NCBI GenBank assembly: GCA_037201625.1
Contig: JBBCGR010000003.1
Coordinates: forward strand, 124,001 to 188,000
Reading direction: 5' to 3'
Source: JAMXLO01 sp037201625
GTDB lineage: Bacteria; Pseudomonadota; Alphaproteobacteria; Acetobacterales; Acetobacteraceae
Length of the DNA: 64,000 bases
Part shown: in pieces, positions 9,127 to 18,011 of the stretch
Numbering within the stretch: position 1 is the stretch's first letter
How the letters are laid out: each line of letters opens with the position of its first letter
Position numbers and translations under genes: made by a program
The notes under the pieces: generated by a model
The model's database searches: none
Told to the model about the DNA's origin: nothing
Seen by the model: only the letters and a program-made list of their open reading frames with translations

Positions 9127-9900
9127 TCACCGCCCGACGAATTTCGGTTTGCGCTTCTCCTTGAACGCCGCGACACCCTCGCGATGGTCCTCGGTCTGGT
9201 CCAACTGCGGCTGCACGAAGGCCTCGTAGTCGAGGAAATCCTCGTAGCTGGGGCCGCTCGCCATGTGGAACAGCTTCTTCGCCAGGCCGAACGCGAAGGT
9301 GGGGCCGGTCGCCAGGTCGGCAGCCAGTTCCTCGGTCTTCGCCATCAGTTCCCCATCCGGCACCACGTGGTTCACCAGCCCGAGCGCCAATGCCTCGGCT
9401 GCCTCCACGAAGCGCGCGGTGAACACCAGTTCCTTGGCGCGTGCCATGCCGATGCGGCGGGTGAGGAACCAGATCGCGCCGCCGTCGGGGGCCAGGCCGA
9501 TGCGGCGGAACACCTGCGAGAAGCGGGCGGTCTCCGACGCGACGACCAGGTCGCAGGCCAGCGCGATGCTCCAGCCGATGCCGACGGTGGGGCCGCGCAC
9601 GGCGGCGATCACCGGCTTCTCGATCGCGTGCAGGGTGCGCAGGAAGGTGTGGCTGCCGCCCTGGATCTTCTCGCGCTCCGCCCGCAGCCCGCCGCGCTTC
9701 ATGCCGCCGACGTCGGCGCCGGTGCAGAACGCGCGTCCCTCGCCGGTGACGATGACCGCGCGCACGGTCTCGTCGTAGCGGAGCCGCTGGGTGTAGTCGC
9801 GCAACTGGGCACGCATTTCGTAGGTCAGCGCGTTCAGCTTCTCGGGCCGGTTGAGCACGATCTTCGCCACCGGGCCGTCGATGATCAGGTCAACCGACAT
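9127..9900 (-). CDS. Enoyl-CoA hydratase/isomerase family protein
   Basis: A 257-residue crotonase-fold protein. The oxyanion-hole segments are RAFCTGADVGGMK and GPTVGIGWSIALACDL. Where hydratases carry a catalytic glutamate (FPE-type motif) this protein has FRRIGLAPDGGA, as in PaaG-like isomerases that use an aspartate, so isomerase activity on an acyl-CoA is as likely as hydration. It is divergent from the CaiB CoA-transferase gene (103 bp apart) and convergent with the SDR gene. These together suggest activation and oxidation of one carboxylic acid. Confidence 0.84.
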   Translation of the reverse strand: MSVDLIIDGPVAKIVLNRPEKLNALTYEMRAQLRDYTQRLRYDETVRAVIVTGEGRAFCTGADVGGMKRGGLRAEREKIQGGSHTFLRTLHAIEKPVIAAVRGPTVGIGWSIALACDLVVASETARFSQVFRRIGLAPDGGAIWFLTRRIGMARAKELVFTARFVEAAEALALGLVNHVVPDGELMAKTEELAADLATGPTFAFGLAKKLFHMASGPSYEDFLDYEAFVQPQLDQTEDHREGVAAFKEKRKPKFVGR

Positions 9901-10002
9901 CGCCTGCGTTCCTCCGCGTTACTTTCCGGCATCCAAGCGTGTTGACGCCATGCGGGCAAGGCGGCAGCGTTGCGCCAACGATGGGTCGCAGAGGAGCCGT
10001 CC

Positions 10003-11190
10003 ATGGCGCGTCCGTTCGAAGGCATCCGCATCATCGACATCACGCACGTGCTCGCCGGACCGTTCGCCGCCTACCAGCTTGGGCTGATGGGCGCCGATGT
10101 GATCAAGGTCGAGGATCCCAACGACCCCGACCAAAGCCGCGATTCCGGCAGCGACAACACGCTCAACCATGCCGGCATGGGCACCGGGTTCCTCACGCAG
10201 GGGTCGAACAAGCGCGCCATCACGCTGAACCTGAAGACCGATGACGGCCGCGAGATCCTGAAGAAGCTGGTGGCCACGGCCGATGTGCTGGTCGAGAACT
10301 ACCGGCCCGGCGCGTTCGAGGCCCTGGGTCTCGGCTATGAGGACCTGCGCAAGATCAATCCGAAGTTGATCTATGCCTCGTTCTCGGCGTTCGGCCAGGG
10401 CGGGCCGCGGCGGGTGCAGACCGCCTACGACCACGTCATCCAGTCCACCTCCGGCATCATGGCGATGACCGGGACACCCGCCGCCAACCCGATCAAGATC
10501 GGCGCTCCGGCGATCGACTACGCCACCGGCACGATGGGCGCCTATGCGCTGTCGGCGGCGCTGTTCCAGCGCGAACGCACCGGGGTCGGCCAGCGCGTCG
10601 ACATGGCAATGCTGGATGTCGCGATGATCCTGATGGCGTCCCACGTCACCGGCTACATGCGCAACGGCCAGCATCCGAAACCGTCCGGCAACCGGACCGG
10701 TCATGCCACCAGCATGGCCTACCAGACCGGGGACGGGATCGTGATGCTGGGCGCTTCCAACCTGCGCCAGCAGCGGCGGTTATGGACGGTGCTGGAGCGC
10801 CCGGACATGATCAAGCGCACCAACGACGAGCGCCATGCCGACCATGATCGCGAGGAGGCGGTGCTGGGCGAGATCATGCTGACGCGCAGCGCCGCGGAAT
10901 GGGAGGTGTGGTTGCAGGAGCGGCATGTCCCCGCCTCCCGCGTCCGCACGATGGGCGAGGCGCTGGCCGATCCGCAGCTTGCGTCGCGTGGCGTGCTGCA
11001 TCGCCATGAGAGCGCCCCAGGTATTGATGGACCGTTTACGGTTCCGGTGGCAGCGTTCAAGTTCGCGCATGACGGTCCGCGGGTGGATCGGCCGCCGCCG
11101 ATGTTCGGACAGCATACCGAAGAAGTGCTGGGCGAACTGGGCTATGGTGCGGCGCAGATTGCGGCATTCCGGGACCAGGGGGTGGTTTGA
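10003..11190 (+). CDS. CaiB/BaiF family CoA-transferase
   Basis: A class III CoA-transferase of 395 residues, which moves CoA between carboxylic acids through a covalent aspartyl-CoA intermediate. Family motifs include IRIIDITHVLAGPFAAYQL, GADVIKVEDP, a VENYRPGAFEALGLGYEDL segment, and SAFGQGGP. The ATG at 10003 has gaggag about 10 bases upstream; an in-frame extension to 9970 lacks support. It heads a plus-strand run with the LLM oxidoreductase 39 bp downstream. A second paralogous CoA-transferase lies at 53.9 kb. Confidence 0.88.
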   Translation: MARPFEGIRIIDITHVLAGPFAAYQLGLMGADVIKVEDPNDPDQSRDSGSDNTLNHAGMGTGFLTQGSNKRAITLNLKTDDGREILKKLVATADVLVENYRPGAFEALGLGYEDLRKINPKLIYASFSAFGQGGPRRVQTAYDHVIQSTSGIMAMTGTPAANPIKIGAPAIDYATGTMGAYALSAALFQRERTGVGQRVDMAMLDVAMILMASHVTGYMRNGQHPKPSGNRTGHATSMAYQTGDGIVMLGASNLRQQRRLWTVLERPDMIKRTNDERHADHDREEAVLGEIMLTRSAAEWEVWLQERHVPASRVRTMGEALADPQLASRGVLHRHESAPGIDGPFTVPVAAFKFAHDGPRVDRPPPMFGQHTEEVLGELGYGAAQIAAFRDQGVV

Positions 11191-11229
11191 AGATCCGTCC
11201 CGCCCCATCGCAAACCAACGGAGACATTG

Positions 11230-12093
11230 ATGCAACTCGGCAGGCTCGGCGCGTGGTACTCGACTGACAAGCTGGGCGGCCCCCAGGAGATCAGCGCCTT
11301 CGTCCAGAACGTCGAGCGTCTCGGCTACGACACGCTGTGGTACCCGGAATCGCGCGGCTACGAATCGCTGTCGGTCGGCGGATTCATGCTGGCCAATACG
11401 ACGAAGCTCAAGCTGGGCAGTTCGATCGCCTCCATCTACGCGCGCGACGCCTTCACCGCGCGCCGCGGCCTGCTGTCGCTCCAGGCGCTGTACGGCGACC
11501 GCTTCATCCTCGGGCTCGGCGTCAGCCACGTGCCCATGGTGGAAGGCATCCGCGGCCACACCTACGAAAAGCCCATCCCCGCGATGCGCGGCTACCTGGA
11601 TGGCATCGCCAAGGGCGAGGCAGGCTCCGAGACCTGGCCGATCGCGGTCGCGGCGCTCGGCCCGCTCATGCTGAAGCTGTCCGCGAGCCATTCGCGTGGC
11701 GCGCTGCCGTACAACACGACACCCGAGCATACCGCGGAGGCGGCACGCATCCTGGGGCCCGGCAAGTGGCTGGTGGCCGAGCAGAAGGTCACGCTGGAGA
11801 CCGATCCGGTGAAGGCGCGGGCGCTGGGCCGGAAAGAGCTGTCGCGCTACATGGTGCTCGACAATTATCGCAACAACTGGCTGCGCCTTGGCTTCTCCGA
11901 GGCGGAACTGGCGAATGGCGGCTCCGACCGGTTCATCGATGCGATGTGCCTGTGGGGCACTGCCGACAAGGTCCGCGACGGCCTGCGCGCGCATTTCGCC
12001 GCGGGTGCGACGCAGGTGTGCATCCAGCCGGTGCACGAGGAGGGCGATACCGCCGCGCGCGACCGCATCCTGGCGGAGCTTGCCGACACCTGA
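11230..12093 (+). CDS. LLM-class (luciferase-like) F420/flavin-dependent oxidoreductase
   Basis: A 287-residue TIM-barrel luciferase-like oxidoreductase resembling the TIGR03620-type F420-dependent group: LGAWYSTDKLG near the N terminus, GYDTLWYPES, KLGSSIASIYARD, and GDRFILGLGVSHVPMVEG. The substrate is unknown. ATG at 11230 is preferred over a TTG one codon earlier; ggaga lies just upstream. It sits between the CoA-transferase and glgC, 13 bp before the glgC start, so it may be co-transcribed with either. Confidence 0.82.
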   Translation: MQLGRLGAWYSTDKLGGPQEISAFVQNVERLGYDTLWYPESRGYESLSVGGFMLANTTKLKLGSSIASIYARDAFTARRGLLSLQALYGDRFILGLGVSHVPMVEGIRGHTYEKPIPAMRGYLDGIAKGEAGSETWPIAVAALGPLMLKLSASHSRGALPYNTTPEHTAEAARILGPGKWLVAEQKVTLETDPVKARALGRKELSRYMVLDNYRNNWLRLGFSEAELANGGSDRFIDAMCLWGTADKVRDGLRAHFAAGATQVCIQPVHEEGDTAARDRILAELADT

Positions 12094-12106
12094 ACGGAGA
12101 CCCGCC

Positions 12107-13372
12107 GTGCTGGCCATCCCGAAAGCAGGACCGATCGCCCGAACGACGATGGCCTATGTGCTGGCGGGCGGCCGCGGCAGCCGGCTGATGGAACTCACCG
12201 ACCGGCGCGCCAAGCCGGCGGTGTTCTTCGGCTGCAAGTCCCGCATCATCGACTTCGCGCTGTCCAATGCGCTGAACTCCGGCATCCGCCGGATCGGCGT
12301 GGCGACGCAGTACAAGGCGCACAGCCTGATCCGCCACCTGCAGCGCGGCTGGAACTTCTTCCGCGTCGAACGCAACGAAAGCTTCGACATCCTGCCGGCG
12401 TCGCAGCGGGTGGCGGAGAACGAATGGTACGCGGGCACCGCCGATGCGGTGTATCAGAACATCGACATCATCGAGAGCTACGGCCCCGACCACATCATCA
12501 TCCTGGCCGGCGACCATATCTACAAGATGGACTACGAGCCGATGCTGCAGATGCACCACGAGCGGCAGGCGGACGTGACCGTCGGCTGCATCGAGGTGCC
12601 GCGCGCTGAGGCCTCCGGCTTCGGCGTCATGGCGGTGGACGCGGAAGACCGCATCGTGTCGTTCCTGGAGAAGCCGAAGGACCCGCCCGGCATGCCGGAT
12701 AAGCCGGACATGGCGCTCGCCAGCATGGGCATCTACGTGTTCGCGACCAAGTTCCTGTTCGACCAGCTTCGCCGCGATGCCGCCGACCCGAGTTCCAGCC
12801 GCGACTTTGGCAAGGACCTGATTCCCTACCTGGTGCAGCACGGCAAGGCGATCGCGCACCGCTTCTCGCATTCCTGCGTGCGCTCCGGCTTCGAGAAGGA
12901 GGCCTACTGGCGCGACGTCGGCACGCTCGATGCGTACTGGCAGGCCAATATCGACCTCACCGAGGTCATTCCGGCGCTCGACCTCTACGACAGCGAGTGG
13001 CCGATCTGGACCTATGCCGAAGTGACGCCGCCGGCGAAGTTCGTGCACGACCAGGACGGCCGGCGTGGCCAGGCGGTGAGTTCGCTGGTCTCCGGCGGCT
13101 GCATCGTGTCGGGCGCCTCGCTGCATCGCTCGCTGCTGTTCACCGGCGTGCGGATGCACTCGTTCGCCAGCATCGAGAACACGGTGGTGCTGCCCTACGC
13201 CGACATCGGCCGCTCCGCGCGCCTGCGCAATGTCGTCGTCGATCGCGGCGTGCGCATCCCGGATGGCCTGGTGGTCGGCGAGGACCCGCTGGCGGACGCC
13301 GAGCGCTTCCGCCGGACGGAGGCGGGCGTGTGCCTGATCACGCAGTCGATGCTCGACCGACTGGAGCGATGA
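12107..13372 (+). CDS. glgC: Glucose-1-phosphate adenylyltransferase
   Basis: Makes ADP-glucose, the donor for bacterial glycogen synthesis. The 421-residue product has AYVLAGGRGSRLMELTDRRAKPAV (nucleotide and activator site), the conserved FALSNALNSGIRRI, WYAGTADAVYQN, LAGDHIYKMDY and the sugar-phosphate site SGFGVMAVD, then a left-handed beta-helix C-terminal part. A GTG start at 12107 with ggaga upstream is chosen because it fits the family N terminus; much longer open frame upstream overlaps the LLM gene in another frame. It overlaps glgA by ATGA at 13369-13372, so the two are translationally coupled. glgB/glgX/glgP are not in the window. Confidence 0.94.
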   Translation: MLAIPKAGPIARTTMAYVLAGGRGSRLMELTDRRAKPAVFFGCKSRIIDFALSNALNSGIRRIGVATQYKAHSLIRHLQRGWNFFRVERNESFDILPASQRVAENEWYAGTADAVYQNIDIIESYGPDHIIILAGDHIYKMDYEPMLQMHHERQADVTVGCIEVPRAEASGFGVMAVDAEDRIVSFLEKPKDPPGMPDKPDMALASMGIYVFATKFLFDQLRRDAADPSSSRDFGKDLIPYLVQHGKAIAHRFSHSCVRSGFEKEAYWRDVGTLDAYWQANIDLTEVIPALDLYDSEWPIWTYAEVTPPAKFVHDQDGRRGQAVSSLVSGGCIVSGASLHRSLLFTGVRMHSFASIENTVVLPYADIGRSARLRNVVVDRGVRIPDGLVVGEDPLADAERFRRTEAGVCLITQSMLDRLER

Positions 13373-14820
13373 CGCAGGTCCTGGCGGTCGTCTCCGAGAT
13401 CTTTCCGCTGATCAAGACGGGTGGGCTGGCCGATGTCGCCGGCGCGTTGCCCGCTGCGCTCGCCGCCGAAGGCGTCGCTGTGCGGTCGCTGGTGCCCGGA
13501 TACCCGTCGGTGCTGGACGCGCTCGACGGCGGTGTCGCGGTCGCCTCGCTCAATGACCTGTTCGGCGGGCCGGCACGGATCGTGGCGGCTCAGGCTGCGG
13601 GGCTGGATCTGTTCGCGATCGACGCGCCGCATCTCTACGCGCGCGACGGCAATCCGTATCGCGGACCGGACGGACGCGACTGGCCGGACAACGCGTTCCG
13701 GTTCGCCGCCCTGTCGCACGTCTCCCTCGCGCTCGGCAACGGCCTCGTCGAGGGCTACCGGCCCGACGTGCTCCACGCGCACGACTGGCAGGCGGGGCTC
13801 GCGCCGGCGCTGCTGCACTATGCCGGCCTGGCGCGGCCGCGCAGCGTGATGACGATCCACAACCTCGCCTTCCAGGGCCAGTATCCGCCGGGACTGCTCA
13901 CCTATCTCGGCCTGCCGCAGGAGGCGTTGGCCGTGCGGGGCGTCGAATACTACGGCGCCATCGGCTACCTGAAGGCCGGCCTGCAGTTTGCCGATCGGAT
14001 CACCACGGTGTCACCCACCTACGCCGCGGAGATCCGCACATCGGCCGGCGGCATGGGGCTCGATGGGCTGCTGCGCGCACGCGCCGATGTGCTGTCCGGC
14101 ATCCTGAACGGGATCGACACCGCCGTATGGGATCCGGCAAGCGATCCACACCTGGCGGCGACGTTCGATGCCGACCGCCTGTCACAGCGCAGCCCGAACA
14201 AGGCGGCGCTGCAGGAGCGCTTCGGGTTGCGCCGCGATCCGGAGCGGCTGCTGTTCGGCGTCATCAGCCGGATGTCAGGCCAGAAGGGCATCGACCTGTT
14301 GCCCCCCGTGCTGCCCATGCTGGTGGCGAGCGGTGGCCAGTTCGTGGCACTCGGTTCGGGCGATCCCGATCTCGAGGCGGCGCTGCGCTCGGCGGCAAAC
14401 GCCAATCCCGCCGATGTCGGAGTGGTGGTGGGCTACGACGAAGCCCTCGCGCACCTGATCCAGGGCGGCTGCGACGCGTTGCTGATGCCCTCGCACTTCG
14501 AGCCGTGCGGGCTGACGCAGCTTTGCGCGATGCGCTACGGCGCGCTGCCCGTCGTCGCGCATGTCGGCGGACTGTGCGACACCGTCATCGATGCCAACGA
14601 GATGGCGCTGGATGCCGGCATCGGCACCGGTTTCCATTTTGCGCCGGTGCAGTCGGATATGCTGCTGGCGGCGCTGCTGCGCGTCTTTGCAGTGTGGCGG
14701 CAGCCGGATGTATGGCGCCGTCTGCAACGCAATGCGATGGCGACCGATGTCGGCTGGCGGCGGCCGGCACGGCGTTATGCCGCCTTGTACCAGGAGCTTG
14801 CTCAGGCCGCGCGGGACTGA
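13369..14820 (+). CDS. glgA: Glycogen synthase (ADP-glucose type)
   Basis: A GT5 glycosyltransferase that extends alpha-1,4-glucan from ADP-glucose. It is 483 residues, normal length. It begins MTQVLAVVSEIFPLIKTGGLADV (the KTGGL substrate motif), has HAHDWQAGL, the C-terminal RMSGQKGIDL and the catalytic SHFEPCGLTQLCAMRYG. The start overlaps the glgC stop. The final 19 bases overlap the end of the chemoreceptor gene on the opposite strand. Confidence 0.95.
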   Translation: MTQVLAVVSEIFPLIKTGGLADVAGALPAALAAEGVAVRSLVPGYPSVLDALDGGVAVASLNDLFGGPARIVAAQAAGLDLFAIDAPHLYARDGNPYRGPDGRDWPDNAFRFAALSHVSLALGNGLVEGYRPDVLHAHDWQAGLAPALLHYAGLARPRSVMTIHNLAFQGQYPPGLLTYLGLPQEALAVRGVEYYGAIGYLKAGLQFADRITTVSPTYAAEIRTSAGGMGLDGLLRARADVLSGILNGIDTAVWDPASDPHLAATFDADRLSQRSPNKAALQERFGLRRDPERLLFGVISRMSGQKGIDLLPPVLPMLVASGGQFVALGSGDPDLEAALRSAANANPADVGVVVGYDEALAHLIQGGCDALLMPSHFEPCGLTQLCAMRYGALPVVAHVGGLCDTVIDANEMALDAGIGTGFHFAPVQSDMLLAALLRVFAVWRQPDVWRRLQRNAMATDVGWRRPARRYAALYQELAQAARD

Positions 14821-16787
14821 CCGAGGCGTTGCAGCACCGCCTGAATGGACTCGGCCGAGGCCGCACCGGCCGCGAACGTGACATGCAGGGTCGTGCCTTC
14901 GACCGCCCGGACCACGAATGGCACTGGCGCGGCGAAACCGGTCAGCCGCAGCGTCGCCTGGCTGCCTGCCGCCAGCGAAGGCGCCTGGGCGATGCAGGCC
15001 CCAAGTTCGGACAGGTCGGACAGACGCGCTGCGTGCGGCGGCTTGCCCGGGACTATCACCTCGCAGGGGCTGTCCACCGCATGGCGCGTGGCCTGGCGGC
15101 GATCGACCTCGGTGGTCGAGGTACGGACCACCCGGATGAGGGCATGCCGAAGCTCTTCGACCCGGTGCCCGAGAGCCGAAGTCGTCTCGCGCACCTCTGC
15201 CGCGTGCTGATCGGTTCTTTCCGCCTCCGCCGAAACTTCGGCGATGCGTTCGTTCATCTCGTTGGCTGCCGAGGCCGTCTCGGTGACATTGCGTGCGATT
15301 TCGGCGGTGGCGGCGCCTTGCTGATCCACTGCCGCGGCGATGGTTGCGGAGATCGTGTTGATCTCGCCCACTGCCTGTTCGATCAGGCCAACGGCTTGGA
15401 CCGAGGCGCTGGTGGCCGAGCGTACCTCGTTGATGTGGCGGGCAATCTCTTCGGTTGATCTGGCGGTCTGGGTCGCGAGTTGCTTGACCTCGCCGGCGAC
15501 GACGGCGAAGCCCTTGCCGGCCTCACCGGCACGCGCCGCCTCGATCGTCGCATTGAGCGCCAGCAGGTTGGTCTTGGCCGCGATCTCGGCGATCATGTCG
15601 GCGACCACGCCGATGCGGGTGACCTGGCCGTTGAGCACCTCGATCGTGTCGCGGGTGTGCTGGCTCGCCTCCACCGCACGGCGTACCACGGTATTCGACT
15701 GGCCCATCTGTTCCGCGATCTCGTGGATCGATGCGGCAAGCTGCTCAGCCGCGCTCGAGACCGTCTGGGCGTTGGCCAGCGCGAGCGATGCCGCGGCCGC
15801 TGCGCTCTGCGCCGACGTGCCGGTGCGGGTTGCCGACTCACTCATGCCATCGGCGGTGGTGGCCATCGTCGCGGTATGCTGGCCAACCTGATCGAGTGCC
15901 GCGCCGGTTTCCGCCTCGATGCGCTCCGCCATTCCACGCAATGCAGCCTGCTTCTCGATGGCCGCCTGCCGACGCTCCTGCTGCTGCGCCTGCTCCAGTT
16001 CCAGCTTGTCCCTGGCCTGCAGACGGAAAGCCTCGAGTGCGCCGGCCAGGTCGCCGATCTCGTCACGACGGGCCCGATACGGCACTGCCAGTTCCAAGCT
16101 GCCGCCGGCCACGGCGTGCACCGCGGCGGTGATTGCAGTCAACGGGCGGGTGACCCCAAAAACCACCACGGCCAGGGCAATGAGTGTCGCAAGCAAGCCG
16201 CCGACCGAGGCGACGGAGACCAGCAGAAGCCTTCGGTCATGATAAAACACGTCGAGTTGGCGATCGGTCTCTGCGGCCGTGGCCGTGCTGGTCTTCACCA
16301 GCCCCGTCACGTCCTGTTGCAGGGCGGCCAGGTTGGCGCGCGCCTCGTCGGAGGTTGCCAGGCGCCGCGCCGTCGCAGGACCCTCGGATCGCGCCGCCTC
16401 CATGATCGCGGTGCGGATCTGCAGGAATTTCTGCGCGGTGGCCTCGATCCTGGCGAATTCGCCGCGTTGCGATAGGGGAACAAGATCCCGCGAACGGCCC
16501 AGGTCTTCGGCGAGCTCCTGCTTTTCGGTCTCGAAGGGCTGGATGAACTGGGCGATCTCATCCTGGTTGCGTGACGAGTACATGCCGCGGGTTTCCGCCA
16601 CCACGGCGCTGATCTCGCGATTGAGTCGTTCGCCCATGGTCGCCAGGGCGGTGAAGTCGCGAATCTCCCCCGACTTCTCGTGATAGCGACCGAAGGTGGC
16701 GATCGCGATCGCCGAGATGACGGCAAGCGTGAGGATCAGCAGACCACCGGCGAGAAAGATCCGCGTGGATACGCGCGGCTTAAGCAT
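14802..16787 (-). CDS. Methyl-accepting chemotaxis protein with C-terminal PilZ domain
   Basis: A membrane chemoreceptor of 661 residues. A first helix (about residues 10-33) and second helix (about 185-215) bracket a roughly 150-residue four-helix-type sensory region; HAMP follows. The signalling tip is conserved (KTNLLALNATIEAARAGEAG). After the coiled coil comes a PilZ domain: RRQATRHAV (RxxxR c-di-GMP motif) and DLSELGACI (DxSxxG). Such fusions can tie chemotactic signalling to c-di-GMP. ATG at 16787 gives a normal membrane anchor start; open frame beyond it is unlikely to be translated. Its 3' end overlaps glgA by 19 bp. It is divergent from the PotD-like gene. Confidence 0.9.
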   Translation of the reverse strand: MLKPRVSTRIFLAGGLLILTLAVISAIAIATFGRYHEKSGEIRDFTALATMGERLNREISAVVAETRGMYSSRNQDEIAQFIQPFETEKQELAEDLGRSRDLVPLSQRGEFARIEATAQKFLQIRTAIMEAARSEGPATARRLATSDEARANLAALQQDVTGLVKTSTATAAETDRQLDVFYHDRRLLLVSVASVGGLLATLIALAVVVFGVTRPLTAITAAVHAVAGGSLELAVPYRARRDEIGDLAGALEAFRLQARDKLELEQAQQQERRQAAIEKQAALRGMAERIEAETGAALDQVGQHTATMATTADGMSESATRTGTSAQSAAAAASLALANAQTVSSAAEQLAASIHEIAEQMGQSNTVVRRAVEASQHTRDTIEVLNGQVTRIGVVADMIAEIAAKTNLLALNATIEAARAGEAGKGFAVVAGEVKQLATQTARSTEEIARHINEVRSATSASVQAVGLIEQAVGEINTISATIAAAVDQQGAATAEIARNVTETASAANEMNERIAEVSAEAERTDQHAAEVRETTSALGHRVEELRHALIRVVRTSTTEVDRRQATRHAVDSPCEVIVPGKPPHAARLSDLSELGACIAQAPSLAAGSQATLRLTGFAAPVPFVVRAVEGTTLHVTFAAGAASAESIQAVLQRLGQSRAA

Positions 16788-16880
16788 TTCTTCAGTCCTG
16801 ACAGACAAACATGAGAACAGCGGCGAACTATCGCGCAGGATGATGAACAGTTCGGTAATATGGTCGCACAGCGAGGCGGT

Positions 16881-17933
16881 ATGAAATCGAGATGGCGCAG
16901 TACCCATGTAGTCGCGGCAGTGCTGCTCTGCAGCGTCGGGGCGGTACCGGCAGGAGCGGAGGAGCTCACGGTCGTTGCCTTCGGCGGGGCAATGCAGAAT
17001 GCGCAGACCGAGGCGTTTTTCAAACCGTTCACGGCGGAGACAGGCATCACCATCCGGCAGGAAACCTGGACCGGCGATCTGGGCAAGCTGCGCGCCATGA
17101 TGGAGGGCGGCAAGATCACCTGGGACGTGCTCATGGCCGAAACGGCCGAGACGTCGGTGGCCTGCGGTGAGGGACTGCTGGAAAAGCTGGACTTCGGCAA
17201 GATCCGGCCAAAGAGCGACTTCATCGCCGGCGGGGCGGTGGACTGCGGCGCGGGCACGAGCGTGTTTGCGACGATCATCGCGTATGACACGGCGCGGCTA
17301 GCCGGGAAGCCACCGCTGGCGGCGGCGGACTTCTTCGACACGGCGACCTGGCCGGGCAAGCGGGGCCTGCGCAAGACGCCGAAGAACGTGCTGGAACTCG
17401 CGCTGATGGCAGACGGCGTCGCGCCTGCGGAGGTGTACAAGGTTCTGGCTACGGATGACGGTGCGCGGCGTGCGTTCCGCAAGCTCGACTCGATCAAGCC
17501 GTCGATCGTCTGGTGGGAGGTCGGGTCGCAGCCGGCGAAGTTGCTGGCCGATGGTGCGGCGGTGATGACGACTGGCTTCAGCGGCGCGATCCAGCGCGCC
17601 ATTGCCGCCGATGGACGATCTTTCGGCATGATTTGGGACCGGCAGATTTATGAGATCGACTTCTGGACCATCCCCAAAGGTTCGCCGCACAAGGCGGCGG
17701 CATTGCAGTTCATCGCCTATGCCAGCCGCCCGGAAGTGATGCGGAACCAGTCACGTTGGATCGCACTGGGGCCCGCGGTGACTGCGGCTGTCCCGCTGGT
17801 GGAGCCGGCCGTCGTGGATCTCATCCCGACCAATGCGACGAACATGAAGACCGCTCTGGCAAACGATGCGGCATTCTGGTCGCAGCATTTCGATGAGCTG
17901 AACGAACAATTCCAGTCGTGGCTGGCAAAATAG
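16881..17933 (+). CDS. PotD-like ABC transporter solute-binding protein, orphan
   Basis: A 350-residue exported binding protein. A signal peptide is visible (MKSRWRSTHVVAAVLLC, cleavage near AGA-EE). The mature part matches the spermidine/putrescine (bacterial type 1/8) class: LTVVAFGGAMQNAQTEAFFKPF, GITIRQETWTGDLGKL, and YEIDFWTIPKGSPHKAAALQF. Substrate cannot be read from sequence. There is no permease or ATPase gene nearby, so it is an orphan binding protein; it precedes an M20 amidohydrolase by about 80 bp. ATG 16881 has a purine-rich gaggcgg close upstream and is preferred to ATG 16860. Confidence 0.83.
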   Translation: MKSRWRSTHVVAAVLLCSVGAVPAGAEELTVVAFGGAMQNAQTEAFFKPFTAETGITIRQETWTGDLGKLRAMMEGGKITWDVLMAETAETSVACGEGLLEKLDFGKIRPKSDFIAGGAVDCGAGTSVFATIIAYDTARLAGKPPLAAADFFDTATWPGKRGLRKTPKNVLELALMADGVAPAEVYKVLATDDGARRAFRKLDSIKPSIVWWEVGSQPAKLLADGAAVMTTGFSGAIQRAIAADGRSFGMIWDRQIYEIDFWTIPKGSPHKAAALQFIAYASRPEVMRNQSRWIALGPAVTAAVPLVEPAVVDLIPTNATNMKTALANDAAFWSQHFDELNEQFQSWLAK

Positions 17934-18011
17934 CGCCGGCGGGGCTTCTGTATCGGCAAGGCGGCGTGCGAGGATAACGGCTGGCAAGACAGCTTGGACG
18001 GCGCGACGACA

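Noticed and set aside
11888..12106. Upstream open frame continuing glgC into the LLM gene
   Set aside because: It overlaps the conserved end of the LLM protein in another frame; GTG 12107 has a ribosome site and fits the GlgC family.
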